The translations under genes and the position numbers were made by a program. The notes under the pieces were generated by a model that saw nothing but the letters and a program-made list of their open reading frames with translations, did no database searches and was not told the origin of the DNA. From Sepiola atlantica (taxonomy: Eukaryota; Mollusca; Cephalopoda; Sepiida; Sepiolidae): 64,000 nt of DNA. Position 1 is the stretch's first letter; the number at the start of each line of letters is the position of its first letter. The DNA lies in assembly GCA_963556195.1 (NCBI GenBank), contig CAUVYP010000583.1:1-64000 (forward strand), given 5' to 3'. Shown here in pieces: positions 9,716 to 24,035 of the stretch.

Positions 9716-12049
9716 AATCATTACCTTGAATTGTTGATTATATGTTTTGTTGTTAAATTTAACAATCATTACCTTTAATTGTTGATTATATGTTTTGTTG
9801 TTAAATGTTAACAATCATCACCTTGAATTGTTGATTTATATGTTTTGTTGTTAAATGTTAACAATCATTACCTTGAATTGTTGATTATATGTTTTGTTGT
9901 TAAATGTCAACAATCATTACCTTGAATTGTTTATTTATATGTTTTGTTGTTAAATGTTAACAATCATCACCTTGAATTGTTGATTATATGTTTTGTTGTT
10001 AAATGTAAACAATCATCACCTTGAATTGTTGATTATATGTTTTGTTGTTAAATGTTAACAATCATCACCTTGAATTGTTGATTATATGTTTTGTTTTTAA
10101 ATGTAAACAATCATTACCTTGAATTGTTGATTATATGTTTTGTTGTTAAATGTTAACAATCATTACCTTTAATTTTTGATTATATGTTTTGTTGTTAAAT
10201 GTTAACAATCATCACCTTGAATTGTTGATTTATATGTTTTGTTGTTAAATGTTAACAATCATTACCTTGAATTGTTGATTATATGTTTTGTTGTTAAATG
10301 TTAACAATCATTACCTTGAATTGTTGATTATATGTTTTGTTGTTAAATGTCAACAATCATTACCTTGAATTGTTTATTTATATGTTTTGTTGTTAAATGT
10401 TAACAATCATCACCTGGAATTGTTGATTATATGTTTTGTTGTTAAATGTTAACAATAATCACCTTGAATTGTTGATTATATGTTTTGTTGTTAAATGTTA
10501 ACAATCATCACCTTGAATTGTTGATTATATGTTTTGTTGTTAAATGTAAACAATCATTACCTTGAATTGTTGATTTATATGTTTTGTTGTTAAATGTTAA
10601 CAATCATCACCTTGAATTGTTGATTATATGTTTTGTTGTTAAATGTTAACAATCATCACCTTGAATTGTTGATTATATGTTTTGTTGTTAAATGTTAACA
10701 ATCATTACCTTTAATTGTTGATTTATATGTTTTGTTGTTAAATGTTAACAATCATCACCTTGAATTTTTGATTATATGTTTTGTTGTTCAATGTTAACAA
10801 TCATTACCTTGAATTGTTGATTATATGTTTTGTTGTTAAATGTTAACAATCATTACCTTAAATTGTTGATTTATATGTTTTGTTGTTAAATGTTAACAAT
10901 CATCACCTTGAATTGTTGATTTCTTTGTTTTGTTGTTAAATGTTAACAATCATCACCTTGAATTGTTGATTATATGTTTTGTTGTTAAATGTTAACAATC
11001 ATTACCTTGAATTGTTTATTTATATGTTTTGTTGTTAAATGTTAACAATCATCACCTTGAATTGTTGATTATATGTTTTGTTGTTAAATGTTAACAATCA
11101 TTACCTTGAATTGTTGATTATATGTTTTGTTGTTAAATGTTAACAATCATTACCTTGAATTGTTGATTATATGTTTTGTTGTTAAATGTTAACAATCATC
11201 ACCTTGAATTGTTGATTATATGTTTTGTTGTTAAATGTTAACAATCATTACTTTGAATTGTTGATTATATGTTTTGTGGTTAAATGTTAACAATCATTAC
11301 CTTGAATTGTTGATTATATGTTTTGTTGTTAAATGTTAACAATCATTACCTTGAATTGTTGATTTATATGTTTTGTTGTTAAATGTTAACAATCATTACC
11401 TTGAATTGTTGATTGATATGTTTTGTTGTTAAATGTTAACAATCGTCACCTTGAATTGTTGATTATATGTTTTGTTGTTAAATGTTAACAATCATCACCT
11501 TGAATTGTTGATTATATGTTTTGTTGTTAAATGTTAACAATCATTACCTTGAATTGTTGATTATATGTTTTGTTGTTCAATGTTAACAATCATTACCTTG
11601 AATTGTTGATTTATATGTTTTGTTGTTTAATGTTAACAATCATCACCTTGAATTGTTGATTATATGTTTTGTTGTTAAATGTTAACAATCATCACCTTGA
11701 ATTGTTGATTATATGTTTTGTTGTTAAATGTTAACAATCATCACCTTGAATTGTTGATTATATGTTTTGTTGTTAAATGTTTACAATCATCACTTGTAAT
11801 TGTTGATTATTTGTTTTGTTGTTAAATGTTAACAATCATTACCTTGAATTGTTGATTATTTGTTTTGTTGTTAAATGTTAACAATCATTACCTTGAATTG
11901 TTGATTATATGTTTTGTTGTTAAATGTTAACAATCATCACCTTGAATTGTTGATTATATGTTTTGTTGTTAAATGTTAACAATCATCACCTTGAATTGTT
12001 GATTATATGTTTTGTTGTTAAATGTTAACAATCATTACCTTGAAATGTT

Positions 12050-13030
12050 GATGATATGATTTGTTGTTAAATGTTAACAATCATTACCTTGAATTGTTGA
12101 TTATATGTTTTGTTGTTAAATGTTAACAATCATTACCTTTAATTGTTGATTATATGTTTTGTTGTTAAATGTTAACAATCATCACCTTGAATTGGTGATT
12201 ATAGGTTTTGTTGTTAAATGTTAACAATCATCACCTTGAATTGTTGATTATATGTTTTGTTGTTAAATGTTAACAATCATTACCTTGAATTGTTGATTAT
12301 ATGTTTTGTTGTTAAATGTTAACAATCATTACCTTTAATTGTTGATTATAAGTTTTGTTGTTAAATGTTAACAATCATTACCTTGAATTGTTGATTATAT
12401 GTTTTGTTGTTAAATGTCAACAATCATTACCTTGAATTGTTTATTTATATGTTTTGTTGTTAAATGTTAACAATCATCACCTTGAATTGTTGATTATATG
12501 TTTTGTTGGTAAATGTTAACAATAATCACCTTGAATTGTTGATTATATGTTTTGTTGTTAAATGTTAACAATCATCACCTTGAATTGTTGATTATATGTT
12601 TTGTTGTTAAATGTAAACAATCATTACCTTGAATTGTTGATTTATATGTTTTGTTGTTAAATGTTAACAATCATCACCTTAAATTGTTGATTATATGTTT
12701 TGTTGTTAAATGTTAACAATCATCACCTTGAATTGTTGATTATATGTTTTGTTGTTAAATGTTAACAATCATTACCTTGAATTGTTTATTTATATGTTTT
12801 GTTGTTAAATGTTAACAATCATCACCTTGAATTGTTGATTATATGTTTTGTTGTTAAATGTTAACAATCATTACCTTGAATTGTTGATTATATGTTTTGT
12901 TGTTAAATTTTAACAATCATTACCTTTAATTGTTGATTATATGTTTTGTTGTTAAATGTTAACAATCATCACCTTGAATTGTTGATTATATGTTTTGTTG
13001 TTAAATGTTAACAATCATTACCTTGAATTG
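12050..13030 (+). repeat. Higher-order module, copy 3 (core part)
   Basis: GGTGATTATAGG lies at 12194 and GGTAAATG at 12508, 314 bp apart as in copy 1. The GTAAAC monomer (12613) and AAATTTTA (12905) follow in order. The section from about 12480 to 13030 is repeated at 43990-44537 with an offset of 31,507 bp. Confidence 0.7.
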
Positions 13031-14656
13031 TTGATTATATGTTTTGTTGTTAAATGTTTACAATCATCACCTTGAATTGTTGATTATATGTTTTGTTGTT
13101 AAATGTTAACAATCATTACCTTGAATTGTTGATTTATATGTTTTGTTGTTAAATGTTAACAATCATCACCTTGAATTGTTGATTATATGTTTTGTTGTTA
13201 AATGTTAACAATCATCACCTTGAATTGTTGATGATATGATTTGTTGTTAAATGTTAACAATCATTACCTTGAATTGTTGATTATATGTTTTGTTGTTAAA
13301 TGTTAACAATCATTACCTTGAATTGTTGATTTATATGTTTTGTTGTTAAATGTTAACAATCATCACCTTGAATTGTTGATTATATGTTTTGTTGTTAAAT
13401 GGTTACAATCATCACCTTGAATTGTTGATGATATGATTTGTTGTTAAATGTTAACAATCATTACCTTGAATTGTTGATTATATGTTTTGTTGTTAAATGT
13501 TAACAATCATTACCTTTAATTGTTGATTATATGTTTTGTTGTTAAATGTTAACAATCATCACCTTGAATTGGTGATTATATGTTTTGTTGTTAAATGTTA
13601 ACAATCATCACCTTGAATTGTTGATTATATGTTTTGTTGTTAAATGTTTACAATCATCACCTTGAATTGTTGATTATTTGTTTTGTTGTTAAATGTTAAC
13701 AATCATTACCTTGAATTGTTGATTATTTGTTTTGTTGTTAAATGTTAACAATCATTACCTTGAATTGTTGATTATATGTTTTGTTGTTAAATGTTAACAA
13801 TCATCACCTTTAATTGTTGATTATATGTTTTGTTGTTAAATGTTTACAATCATCACCTTGAATTGTTGATTATATGTTTTGTTGTTAAATGTTAAATATC
13901 ATTACCTTGAATTGTTGATTTATATGTTTTGTTGTTAAATGTTAACAATCATCACCTTGAATTGTTGATTATATGTTTTGTTGTTAAATGTTTGCAATCA
14001 TCACCTTGAATTGTTGATGATATGATTTGTTGTTAAATGTTAACAATCATTACCTTGAATTGTTGATTATATGTTTTGTTGTTAAATGTTAACAATCATT
14101 ACCTTGAATTGTTGATTTATATGTTTTGTTGTTAAATGTTAACAATCATCACCTTGAATTGTTGATTATATGTTTTGTTGTTAAATGTTAACAATCATCA
14201 CCTTGAATTGTTGATGATATGATTTGTTGTTAAATGTTAACAATCATTACCTTGAATTGTTGATTATATGTTTTGTTGTTAAATGTTAACAATCATTACC
14301 TTTAATTGTTGATTATATGTTTTGTTGTTAAATGTTAACAATCATCACCTTGAATTGGTGATTATATGTTTTGTTGTTAAATGTTAACAATCATCACCTT
14401 GAATTGTTGATTATATGTTTTGTTGTTAAATGTTAACAATCATTACCTTGAATTGTTGATTATATGTTTTGTTGTTAAATGTTTACAATCATCACTTTGA
14501 ATTGTTGATTATTTGTTTTGTTGTTAAATGTTAACAATCATTACCTTGAATTGTTGATTATATGTTTTGTTGTTAAATGTTAACAATCATTACCTTAAAT
14601 TGTTGATTTATATGTTTTGTTGTTAAATGTTAACAATCATCACCTTGAATTGTTGA

Positions 14657-14671
14657 TTTCTTTTGTTTTGT
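14657..14671 (+). repeat. 51-bp length outlier with TTTCTTTTG tail
   Basis: The tail reads GATTTCTTTTG, one T longer than the GATTTCTTTG subfamily and two longer than the basic monomer. The GATTTCTTTG type is otherwise found at about 10919 and then repeatedly from 37.8 kb onward. Confidence 0.7.
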
Positions 14672-15239
14672 TGTTAAATGTTAACAATCATCACCTTAAA
14701 TTGTTGATTATATGTTTTGTTGTTAAATGTTAACAATCATTACCCTGAATTGTTTATTTATATGTTTTGTTGTTAAATGTTAACAATCATCACCTTGAAT
14801 TGTTGATTATATGTTTTGTTGTTAAATGTTAACAATCATTACCTTGAATTGTTGATTATATGTTTTGTTGTTAAATTTTAACAATCATTACCTTTAATTG
14901 TTGATTATATGTTTTGTTGTTAAATGTTAACAATCATCACCTTGAATTGTTGATTATATGTTTTGTTGTTAAATGTTAACAATCATTACCTTGAATTGTT
15001 GATTTATATGTTTTGTTGTTAAATGTTAACAATCATTACCTTGAATTGTTGATTATATGTTTTGTTGTTAAATGTTTACAATCATCACCTTGAATTGTTG
15101 ATGATATGATTTGTTGTTAAATGTTAACAATCATTACCTTGAATTGTTGATTATATGTATTGTTGTTAAATGTTAACAATCATTACCTTGAATTGTTGAT
15201 TATATGTTTTGTTGTTAAATGTATACAATCATTACCTTG

Positions 15240-16500
15240 AATTGTTGATTTATATGTTTTGTTGTTAAATGTTAACAATCATCACCTTGAATTGTTGATT
15301 TATATGTTTTGTTGTTAAATGTTAACAATCATCACCTTGAATTGTTGATTTATATGTTTAGTTGTTAAATGTTAACAATCATCACCTTGAATTGTTGATT
15401 ATATGTTTTGTTGTTAAATGTTAACAATCATCACCTTAGATTGTGTATTATATGTTTTGTTGTTAAATGTTAACAATCATTACCTTGAATTGTTGATTAT
15501 ATGTATTGTTGTTAAATGTTAACAATCATTACCTTGAATTGTTGATTATATGTTTTGTTGTTAAATGTTAACAATCATCACCTTGAATTGTTGATTTATA
15601 TGTTTTGTTGTTAAATGTTAACAATCATTACCTTGAATTGTTTATTTATATGTTTTGTTTTTAAATGTTAACAATCATCACCTTGAATTGTTGATTTATA
15701 TGTTTAGTTGTTAAATGTTAACAATCATCACCTTGAATTGTTGATTATATGTTTTGTTGTTAAATGTTAACAATCATCACCTTGAATTGTTGATTATATG
15801 TTTTGTTGTTAAATGTTTACAATCATTACCTTGAATTGTTGATTATATGTTTTGTTGTTCAATGTTTACAATCATTACCTTGAATTGTTGATTTATATGT
15901 TTTGTTGTTTAATGTTAACAATCATCACCTTGAATTGTTGATTATATGTTTTGTTGTTAAATGTTAACAATCATCACCTCGAATTGTTGATTATATGTTT
16001 TGTTGTTAAATGTTAACAATCATCACCTTGAATTGTTGATTATATGTTTTGTTGTTAAATGTTTACAATCATCACCTTGAATTGTTGATTATTTGTTTTG
16101 TTGTTAAATGTTAACAATCATTACCTTGAATTGTTGATTATATGTTTTGTTGTTAAATGTTAACAATCATTACCTTGAATTGTTGATTATATGTTTTGTT
16201 GTTAAATGTTAACAATCATCACCTTGAATTGTTGATTATATGTTTTGTTGTTAAATGTTAACAATCATCACCTTGAATTGTTGATTATATGTTTTGTTGT
16301 TAAATGTTAACAATCATCACCTTGAATTGTTGATTTATATGTTTTGTTGTTAAATGTTAACAATCATCACCTCGAATTGTTGATTATATGTTTTGTTGTA
16401 AAATGTTAACAATCATCACCTTGAATTGTTGATTATATGTTTTGTTGTTAAATGTTAACAATCATTACCTTGAATTGTTGATTATATGTTTTGTTGTTAA
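15240..16500 (+). repeat. Module with AGATTGTGTATTA marker, copy 1
   Basis: AGATTGTGTATTA lies at 15438, GTTTAGTTG at 15702 and CTCGAA at 15978 and 16371. All recur 6,503 bp downstream at 21941, 22205, 22481 and 22874. The later copies have GGTTAG where this one has GTTTAG, so the G is a change shared by the 21-28 kb copies only. Confidence 0.75.
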
Positions 16501-16929
16501 ATGTTAACAATCATTACCTTGAATTGTTTATTTATATGTTTTGTTGTTAAATGTTAACAATCATCACCTTGAATTGTTGATTATATGTTTTGTTGTTAAA
16601 TGTTAACAATCATCACCTTGAATTGTTGATTATATGTTTTGTTGTTAAATGTTAACAATCATTACCTTTAATTGTTGATTTATATGTTTTGTTGTTAAAT
16701 GTTAACAATCATCACCTTGAATTGTTGATTATATGTTTTGTTGTTCAATGTTAACAATCATTACCTTGAATTGTTGATTATATGTTTTGTTGTTAAATGT
16801 TAACAATCATTACCTTGAATTGTTGATTATATGTTTTGTTGTTAAATGTTAACAATCATTACCTTGAATTGTTGATTTATATGTTTTGTTGTTAAATGTT
16901 AACAATCATTACCTTGAATTGTTGATTTT

Positions 16930-17690
16930 ACTTTTGTTGTTAAATGTTAACAATCATCACCTTGAATTGTTGATTTATATGTTTTGTTGTTAAATGTTAA
17001 CAATCATTACCTTGAATTGTTGATTTATATGTTTTGTTGTTAAATGTTAACAATCATCACCTTAAATTGTTGATTGATATGTTTTGTTGTTAAATGTTAA
17101 CAATCGTCCCCTTGAATTGTTGATTATATGTTTTGTTGTTAAATGTTAACAATCATCACCTTGAATTGTTGATTATATGTTTTGTTGTAAAATGTTAACA
17201 ATCATTACCTTGAATTGTTGATTATATGTTTTGTTGTTCAATGTTAACAATCATCACCTTGAATTGTTGATTATATGTTTTGTTGTTAAATGTTAACAAT
17301 CATCACCTTGAATTGTTGATTATTTGTTTTGTTGTTAAATGTTAACAATCATTACCTTGAATTGTTGATTATATGTTTTGTTGTTAAATGTTAACAATCA
17401 TTACCTTGAATTGTTGATTATATGTTTTGTTGTTAAATGTTAACAATCATCACCTTGAATTGTTGATTATATGTTTTGTTGTTAAATGTTAACAATCATC
17501 ACCTTGAATTGTTGATTATATGTTTTGTTGTTAAATGTTAACAATCATCACCTTGAATTGTTTATTTATATGTTTTGTTGTTAAATGTTAACAATCATCA
17601 CCTTGAATTGTTGATTATATGTTTTGTTGTAAAATGTTAACAATCATCACCTTGAATTGTTGATTATATGTTTTGTTGTTAAATGTTTAC
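16930..17690 (+). repeat. Duplicated block, copy 2 (offset 7,975 bp)
   Basis: This is the partner of 8955-9715, with markers at 17072, 17186, 17236 and 17626. It begins just after a 48-bp monomer with a GATTTTAC tail (about 16924). That type becomes frequent only in the second half of the window. One difference is CGTCCCC where the partner has CGTCACC. Confidence 0.8.
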
Positions 17691-17979
17691 AATCATCACC
17701 TTGAATTGTTGATTATTTGTTTTGTTGTTAAATGTTAACAATCATTACCTTGAATTGTTGATTATATGTTTTGTTGTTAAATGTTAACAATCATCACCTT
17801 GAATTGTTGATTATATGTTTTGTTGTTAAATGTTAACAATCATCACCTTTAATTGTTTATTATATGTTTTGTTGTTAAATGTTTACAATCATCACCTTGA
17901 ATTGTTGATTATATGTTTTGTTGTTAAATGTTAACAATCATTACCTTGAATTGTTGATTTATATGTTTTGTTGTTAAAT

Positions 17980-18880
17980 GTTAACAATCATTACCTTTAA
18001 TTGTTGATTATATGTTTTGTTGTTAAATGTTAACAATCATCACCTTGAATTGGTGATTATAGGTTTTGTTGTTAAATGTTAACAATCATCACCTTGAATT
18101 GTTGATTATATGTTTTGTTGTTAAATGTTAACAATCATTACCTTGAATTGTTGATTATATGTTTTGTTGTTAAATGTTAACAATCATTACCTTTAATTGT
18201 TGATTATATGTTTTGTTGTTAAATGTTAACAATCATCACCTTGAATTGTTGATTTATATGTTTTGTTGTTTAATGTTAACAATCATTACCTTGAATTGTT
18301 GATTATATGTTTTGTTGTTAAATGTCAACAATCATTACCTTGAATTGTTTATTTATATGTTTTGTTGTTAAATGTTAACAATCATCACCTTGAATTGTTG
18401 ATTATATGTTTTGTTGGTAAATGTTAACAATAATCACCTTGAATTGTTGATTATATGTTTTGTTGTTAAATGTTAACAATCATCACCTTGAATTGTTGAT
18501 TATATGTTTTGTTGTTAAATGTAAACAATCATTACATTGAATTGTTATTTATATGTTTTGTTGTTAAATGTTAACAATCATCACCTTAAATTGTTGATTA
18601 TATGTTTTGTTGTTAAATGTTAACAATCATCACCTTGAATTGTTGATTATATGTTTTGTTGTTAAATGTTAACAATCATCACCTTGAATTGTTTATTTAT
18701 ATGTTTTGTTGTTAAATGTTAACAATCATCACCTTGAATTGTTGATTATATGTTTTGTTGTTAAATGTTAACAATCATTACCTTGAATTGTTGATTATAT
18801 GTTTTGTTGTTAAATTTTAACAATCATTACCTTTAATTGTTGATTATATGTTTTGTTGTTAAATGTTAACAATCATCACC
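17980..18880 (+). repeat. Higher-order module, copy 4 (core part)
   Basis: GGTGATTATAGG lies at 18052 and GGTAAATG at 18416, 364 bp apart as in copy 2. One local oddity is a monomer near 18541 with GTTATTTATATG, one base shorter than usual, together with CATTACATTG. Confidence 0.7.
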
Positions 18881-20424
18881 TTGAATTGTTGATTATATGT
18901 TTTGTTGTTAAATGTTAACAATCATCACCTTGAATTGTTGATTATATGTTTTGTTGTTAAATGTTAACAATCATCACCTTGAATTGTTAATTATATGTTT
19001 TGTTGTTAAATGTTAACAATCATTACCTTGAATTGTTGATTTATATGTTTTGTTGTTAAATGTTAACAATCATCACCTTGAATTGTTGATTATATGTTTT
19101 GTTGTTAAATGTTTACAATCATCACCTTGAATTGTTGATGATATGATTTGTTGTTAAATGTTAACAATCATTACCTTGAATTGTTGATTATATGTTTTGT
19201 TGTTAAATGTTAACAATCATTACCTTGAATTGTTGATTTATATGTTTTGTTGTTAAATGTTAACAATCATCACCTTGAATTGTTGATTATATGTTTTGTT
19301 GTTAAATGTTAACAATCATCACCTTGAACTGTTGATGATATGATTTGTTGTTAAATGTTAACAATCATTACCTTGAATTGTTGATTATATGTTTTGTTGT
19401 TCAATGTTAACAATCATTACCTTTAATTGTTGATTATATGTTTTGTTGTTAAATGTTAACAATCATCACCTTGAATTGGTGATTATATGTTTTGTTGTTA
19501 AATGTTAACAATCATCACCTTGAATTGTTGATTATATGTTTTGTTGTTAAATGTTAACAATCATTACCTTGAATTGTTGATTATATGTTTTGTTGTTAAA
19601 TGTTAACAATCATTACCTTTAATTGTTGATTATATGTTTTGTTGTTAAATGTTAACAATCATCACCTTGAATTGTTGATTTATATGTTTTGTTGTTAAAT
19701 GTTAACAATCATTACCTTGAATTGTTGATTATATGTTTTGTTGTTAAATGTTAACAATCATTACCTTGAATTGTTGATTATATGTTTTGTTGTTAAATGT
19801 CAACAATCATTACCTTGAATTGTTTATTTATATGTTTTGTTGTTAAATGTTAACAATCATCACCTTGAATTGTTGATTATATGTTTTGTTGGTAAATGTT
19901 AACAATAATCACCTTGAATTGTTGATTATATGTTTTGTTGTTAAATGTTAACAATCATCACCTTGAATTGTTGATTATATGTTTTGTTGTTAAATGTAAA
20001 CAATCATTACCTTGAATTGTTGATTTATATGTTTTGTTGTTAAATGTTAACAATCATCACCTTAAATTGTTGATTATATGTTTTGTTGTTAAATGTTAAC
20101 AATCATGACCTTGAATTGTTGATTATATGTTTTGTTGTTAAATGTTAACAATCATTACCTTGAATTGTTTATTTATATGTTTTGTTGTTAAATGTTAACA
20201 ATCATCACCTTGAATTGTTGATTATATGTTTTGTTGTTAAATGTTAACAATCATTACCTTGAATTGTTGATTATATGTTTTGTTGTTAAATGTTAACAAT
20301 CATTACCTTGAATTGTTGATTATATGTTTTGTTGTTAAATGTTAACACTCATTACCTTGAATTGTTTATTTATATGTTTTGTTGTTAAATGTTAACAATC
20401 ATTACCTTGAATTGTTGATTATAT

Positions 20425-21314
20425 GTTTTGTTGTTAAATGTTAACAATCATCACCTTGAATTGTTGATTTATATGTTTTGTTGTTAAATGTTAACAATCA
20501 TCACCTTGAATTGTTGATTATATGTTTTGTTGTTAAATGTTAACAATCATCACCTTGAATTGTTGATTATATGTTTTGTTGTTAAATGTTAACAATCATT
20601 ACCTTGAATTGTTGATTATATGTTTTGTTGTTAAATGTTAACAATCATTACCTTGAATTGTTGATTATATGTTTTGTTGTTAAATGTAAACAATCATTAC
20701 CTTGAATTGTTTATTTATATGTTTTGTTGTTAAATGTTAACAATCATTACCTTGAATTGTGTATTATATGTTTTGTTGTTAAATGTTAACAATCATCACC
20801 TTGAATTGTTGATTTATATGTTTTGTTGTTAAATGTATACAATCATTACCTTGAATTGTTGATTTATATGTTTTGTTGTTAAATGTTAACAATCATCACC
20901 TTGAATTGTTGATTTATATGTTTTGTTGTTAAATGTTAACAATCATCACCTTGAATTGTTGATTACATGTTTTGTTGTTAAATGTTAACAATCATTACCT
21001 TTAATTGTTGATTATATGTTTTGTTGTTAAATGTTAACAATCATCACCTTAGATTGTGTATTATATGTTTTGTTGTTAAATGTTAACAATCATTACCTTG
21101 AATTGTTGATTATATGTATTGTTGTTAAATGTTAACAATCATTACCTTGAATTGTTGATTATATGTTTTGTTGTTAAATGTTAACAATCATCACCTTGAA
21201 TTGTTGATTTATATGTTTTGTTGTTAAATGTTAACAATCATTACCTTGAATTGTTTATTTATATGTTTTGTTTTTAAATGTTAACAATCATCACCTTGAA
21301 TTGTTGATTTATAT
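20425..21314 (+). repeat. 890-bp tandem unit (18 monomers), first copy
   Basis: GTAAAC (20685), GTATAC (20835), AGATTGTGTATTA (21051) and the closing GGTTAG junction at 21315 repeat 890 bp later. The unit sits inside the 5,566-bp duplication and was copied with it. Confidence 0.85.
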
Positions 21315-22204
21315 GGTTAGTTGTTAAATGTTAACAATCATCACCTTGAATTGTTGATTTATATGTTTTGTTGTTAAATGTTAACAATCATCACCTTGAA
21401 TTGTTGATTATATGTTTTGTTGTTAAATGTTAACAATCATCACCTTGAATTGTTGATTATATGTTTTGTTGTTAAATGTTAACAATCATTACCTTGAATT
21501 GTTGATTATATGTTTTGTTGTTAAATGTTAACAATCATTACCTTGAATTGTTGATTATATGTTTTGTTGTTAAATGTAAACAATCATTACCTTGAATTGT
21601 TTATTTATATGTTTTGTTGTTAAATGTTAACAATCATTACCTTGAATTGTGTATTATATGTTTTGTTGTTAAATGTTAACAATCATCACCTTGAATTGTT
21701 GATTTATATGTTTTGTTGTTAAATGTATACAATCATTACCTTGAATTGTTGATTTATATGTTTTGTTGTTAAATGTTAACAATCATCACCTTGAATTGTT
21801 GATTTATATGTTTTGTTGTTAAATGTTAACAATCATCACCTTGAATTGTTGATTATATGTTTTGTTGTTAAATGTTAACAATCATTACCTTTAATTGTTG
21901 ATTATATGTTTTGTTGTTAAATGTTAACAATCATCACCTTAGATTGTGTATTATATGTTTTGTTGTTAAATGTTAACAATCATTACCTTGAATTGTTGAT
22001 TATATGTATTGTTGTTAAATGTTAACAATCATTACCTTGAATTGTTGATTATATGTTTTGTTGTTAAATGTTAACAATCATCACCTTGAATTGTTGATTT
22101 ATATGTTTTGTTGTTAAATGTTAACAATCATTACCTTGAATTGTTTATTTATATGTTTTGTTTTTAAATGTTAACAATCATCACCTTGAATTGTTGATTT
22201 ATAT
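21315..22204 (+). repeat. 890-bp tandem unit (18 monomers), second copy
   Basis: This directly adjoins the first copy with no spacer. Markers GTATAC 21725, AGATTG 21941 and the next GGTTAG at 22205 keep the 890-bp spacing. One monomer after the opening differs in length from what follows 22205, which marks the end of the duplication. Confidence 0.85.
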
Positions 22205-24035
22205 GGTTAGTTGTTAAATGTTAACAATCATCACCTTGAATTGTTGATTATATGTTTTGTTGTTAAATGTTAACAATCATCACCTTGAATTGTTGATTAT
22301 ATGTTTTGTTGTTAAATGTTTACAATCATTACCTTGAATTGTTGATTATATGTTTTGTTGTTCAATGTTTACAATCATTACCTTGAATTGTTGATTTATA
22401 TGTTTTGTTGTTTAATGTTAACAATCATCACCTTGAATTGTTGATTGTATGTTTTGTTGTTAAATGTTAACAATCATCACCTCGAATTGTTGATTATATG
22501 TTTTGTTGTTAAATGTTAACAATCATCACCTTGAATTGTTGATTATATGTTTTGTTGTTAAATGTTTACAATCATCACCTTGAATTGTTGATTATTTGTT
22601 TTGTTGTTAAATGTTAACAATCATTACCTTGAATTGTTGATTATATGTTTTGTTGTTAAATGTTAACAATCATTACCATGAATTGTTGATTATATGTTTT
22701 GTTGTTAAATGTTAACAATCATCACCTTGAATTGTTGATTATATGTTTTGTTGTTAAATGTTAACAATCATCACCTTGAATTGTTGATTATATGTTTTGT
22801 TGTTAAATGTTAACAATCATCACCTTGAATTGTTGATTTATATGTTTTGTTGTTAAATGTTAACAATCATCACCTCGAATTGTTGATTATATGTTTTGTT
22901 GTAAAATGTTAACAATCATCACCTTGAATTGTTGATTATATGTTTTGTTGTTAAATGTTAACAATCATTACCTTGAATTGTTGATTATATGTTTTGTTGT
23001 TAAATTTAACAATCATTACCTTTAATTGTTGATTATATGTTTTGTTGTTAAATGTCAACAATCATTACCTTGAATTGTTTATTTATATGTTTTGTTGTTA
23101 AATGTTAACAATCATCACCTGGAATTGTTGATTATATGTTTTGTTGTTAAATGTTAACAATAATCACCTTGAATTGTTGATTATATGTTTTGTTGTTAAA
23201 TGTTAACAATCATCACCTTGAATTGTTGATTATATGTTTTGTTGTTAAATGTAAACAATCATTACCTTGAATTGTTGATTTATATGTTTTGTTGTTAAAT
23301 GTTAACAATCATCACCTTGAATTGTTGATTATATGTTTTGTTGTTAAATGTTAACAATCATCACCTTGAATTGTTGATTATATGTTTTGTTGTTAAATGT
23401 TAACAATCATCACCTTGAATTGTTTATTTATATGTTTTGTTGTTAAATGTTAACAATCATCACCTTGAATTGTTGATTATATGTTTTGTTGTAAAATGTT
23501 AACAATCATCACCTTGAATTGTTGATTATATGTTTTGTTGTTAAATGTTAACAATCATTACCTTGAATTGTTGATTATATGTTTTGTTGTTAAATTTAAC
23601 AATCATTACCTTTAATTGTTGATTATATGTTTTGTTGTTAAATGTTAACAATCATCACCTTGAATTGTTGATTTATATGTTTTGTTGTTAAATGTTAACA
23701 ATCATTACCTTGAATTGTTGATTATATGTTTTGTTGTTAAATGTTAATGATCATTACCTTGAATTGTTGATTATATGTTTTGTTGTTAAATGTCAACAAT
23801 CATTACCTTGAATTGTTTATTTATATGTTTTGTTGTTAAATGTTAACAATCATCACCTTGAATTGTTGATTATATGTTTTGTTGTTAAATGTAAACAATC
23901 ATCACCTTGAATTGTTGATTATATGTTTTGTTGTTAAATGTTAACAATCATCACCTTGAATTGTTGATTATATGTTTTGTTGTTAAATGTTAACAATCAT
24001 TACCTTGAATTGTTGATTATATGTTTTGTTGTTCA

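Larger units (their letters stand above)
19214..23230 (+). repeat. 5,566-bp-offset duplication, copy 1 (about 4.0 kb)
   Basis: Unique markers recur 5,566 bp later: GAACTG at 19326, GGTGATTATATG at 19478, GGTAAATG at 19891, ACACTC at 20345, AGATTG at 21051 and 21941, and GGTTAG at 21315. After one 50-bp monomer is lost in copy 2 the offset becomes 5,516 bp (GGTTAG 22205, CTGGAATTG 23121). The block contains its own 890-bp tandem duplication. Confidence 0.85.
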
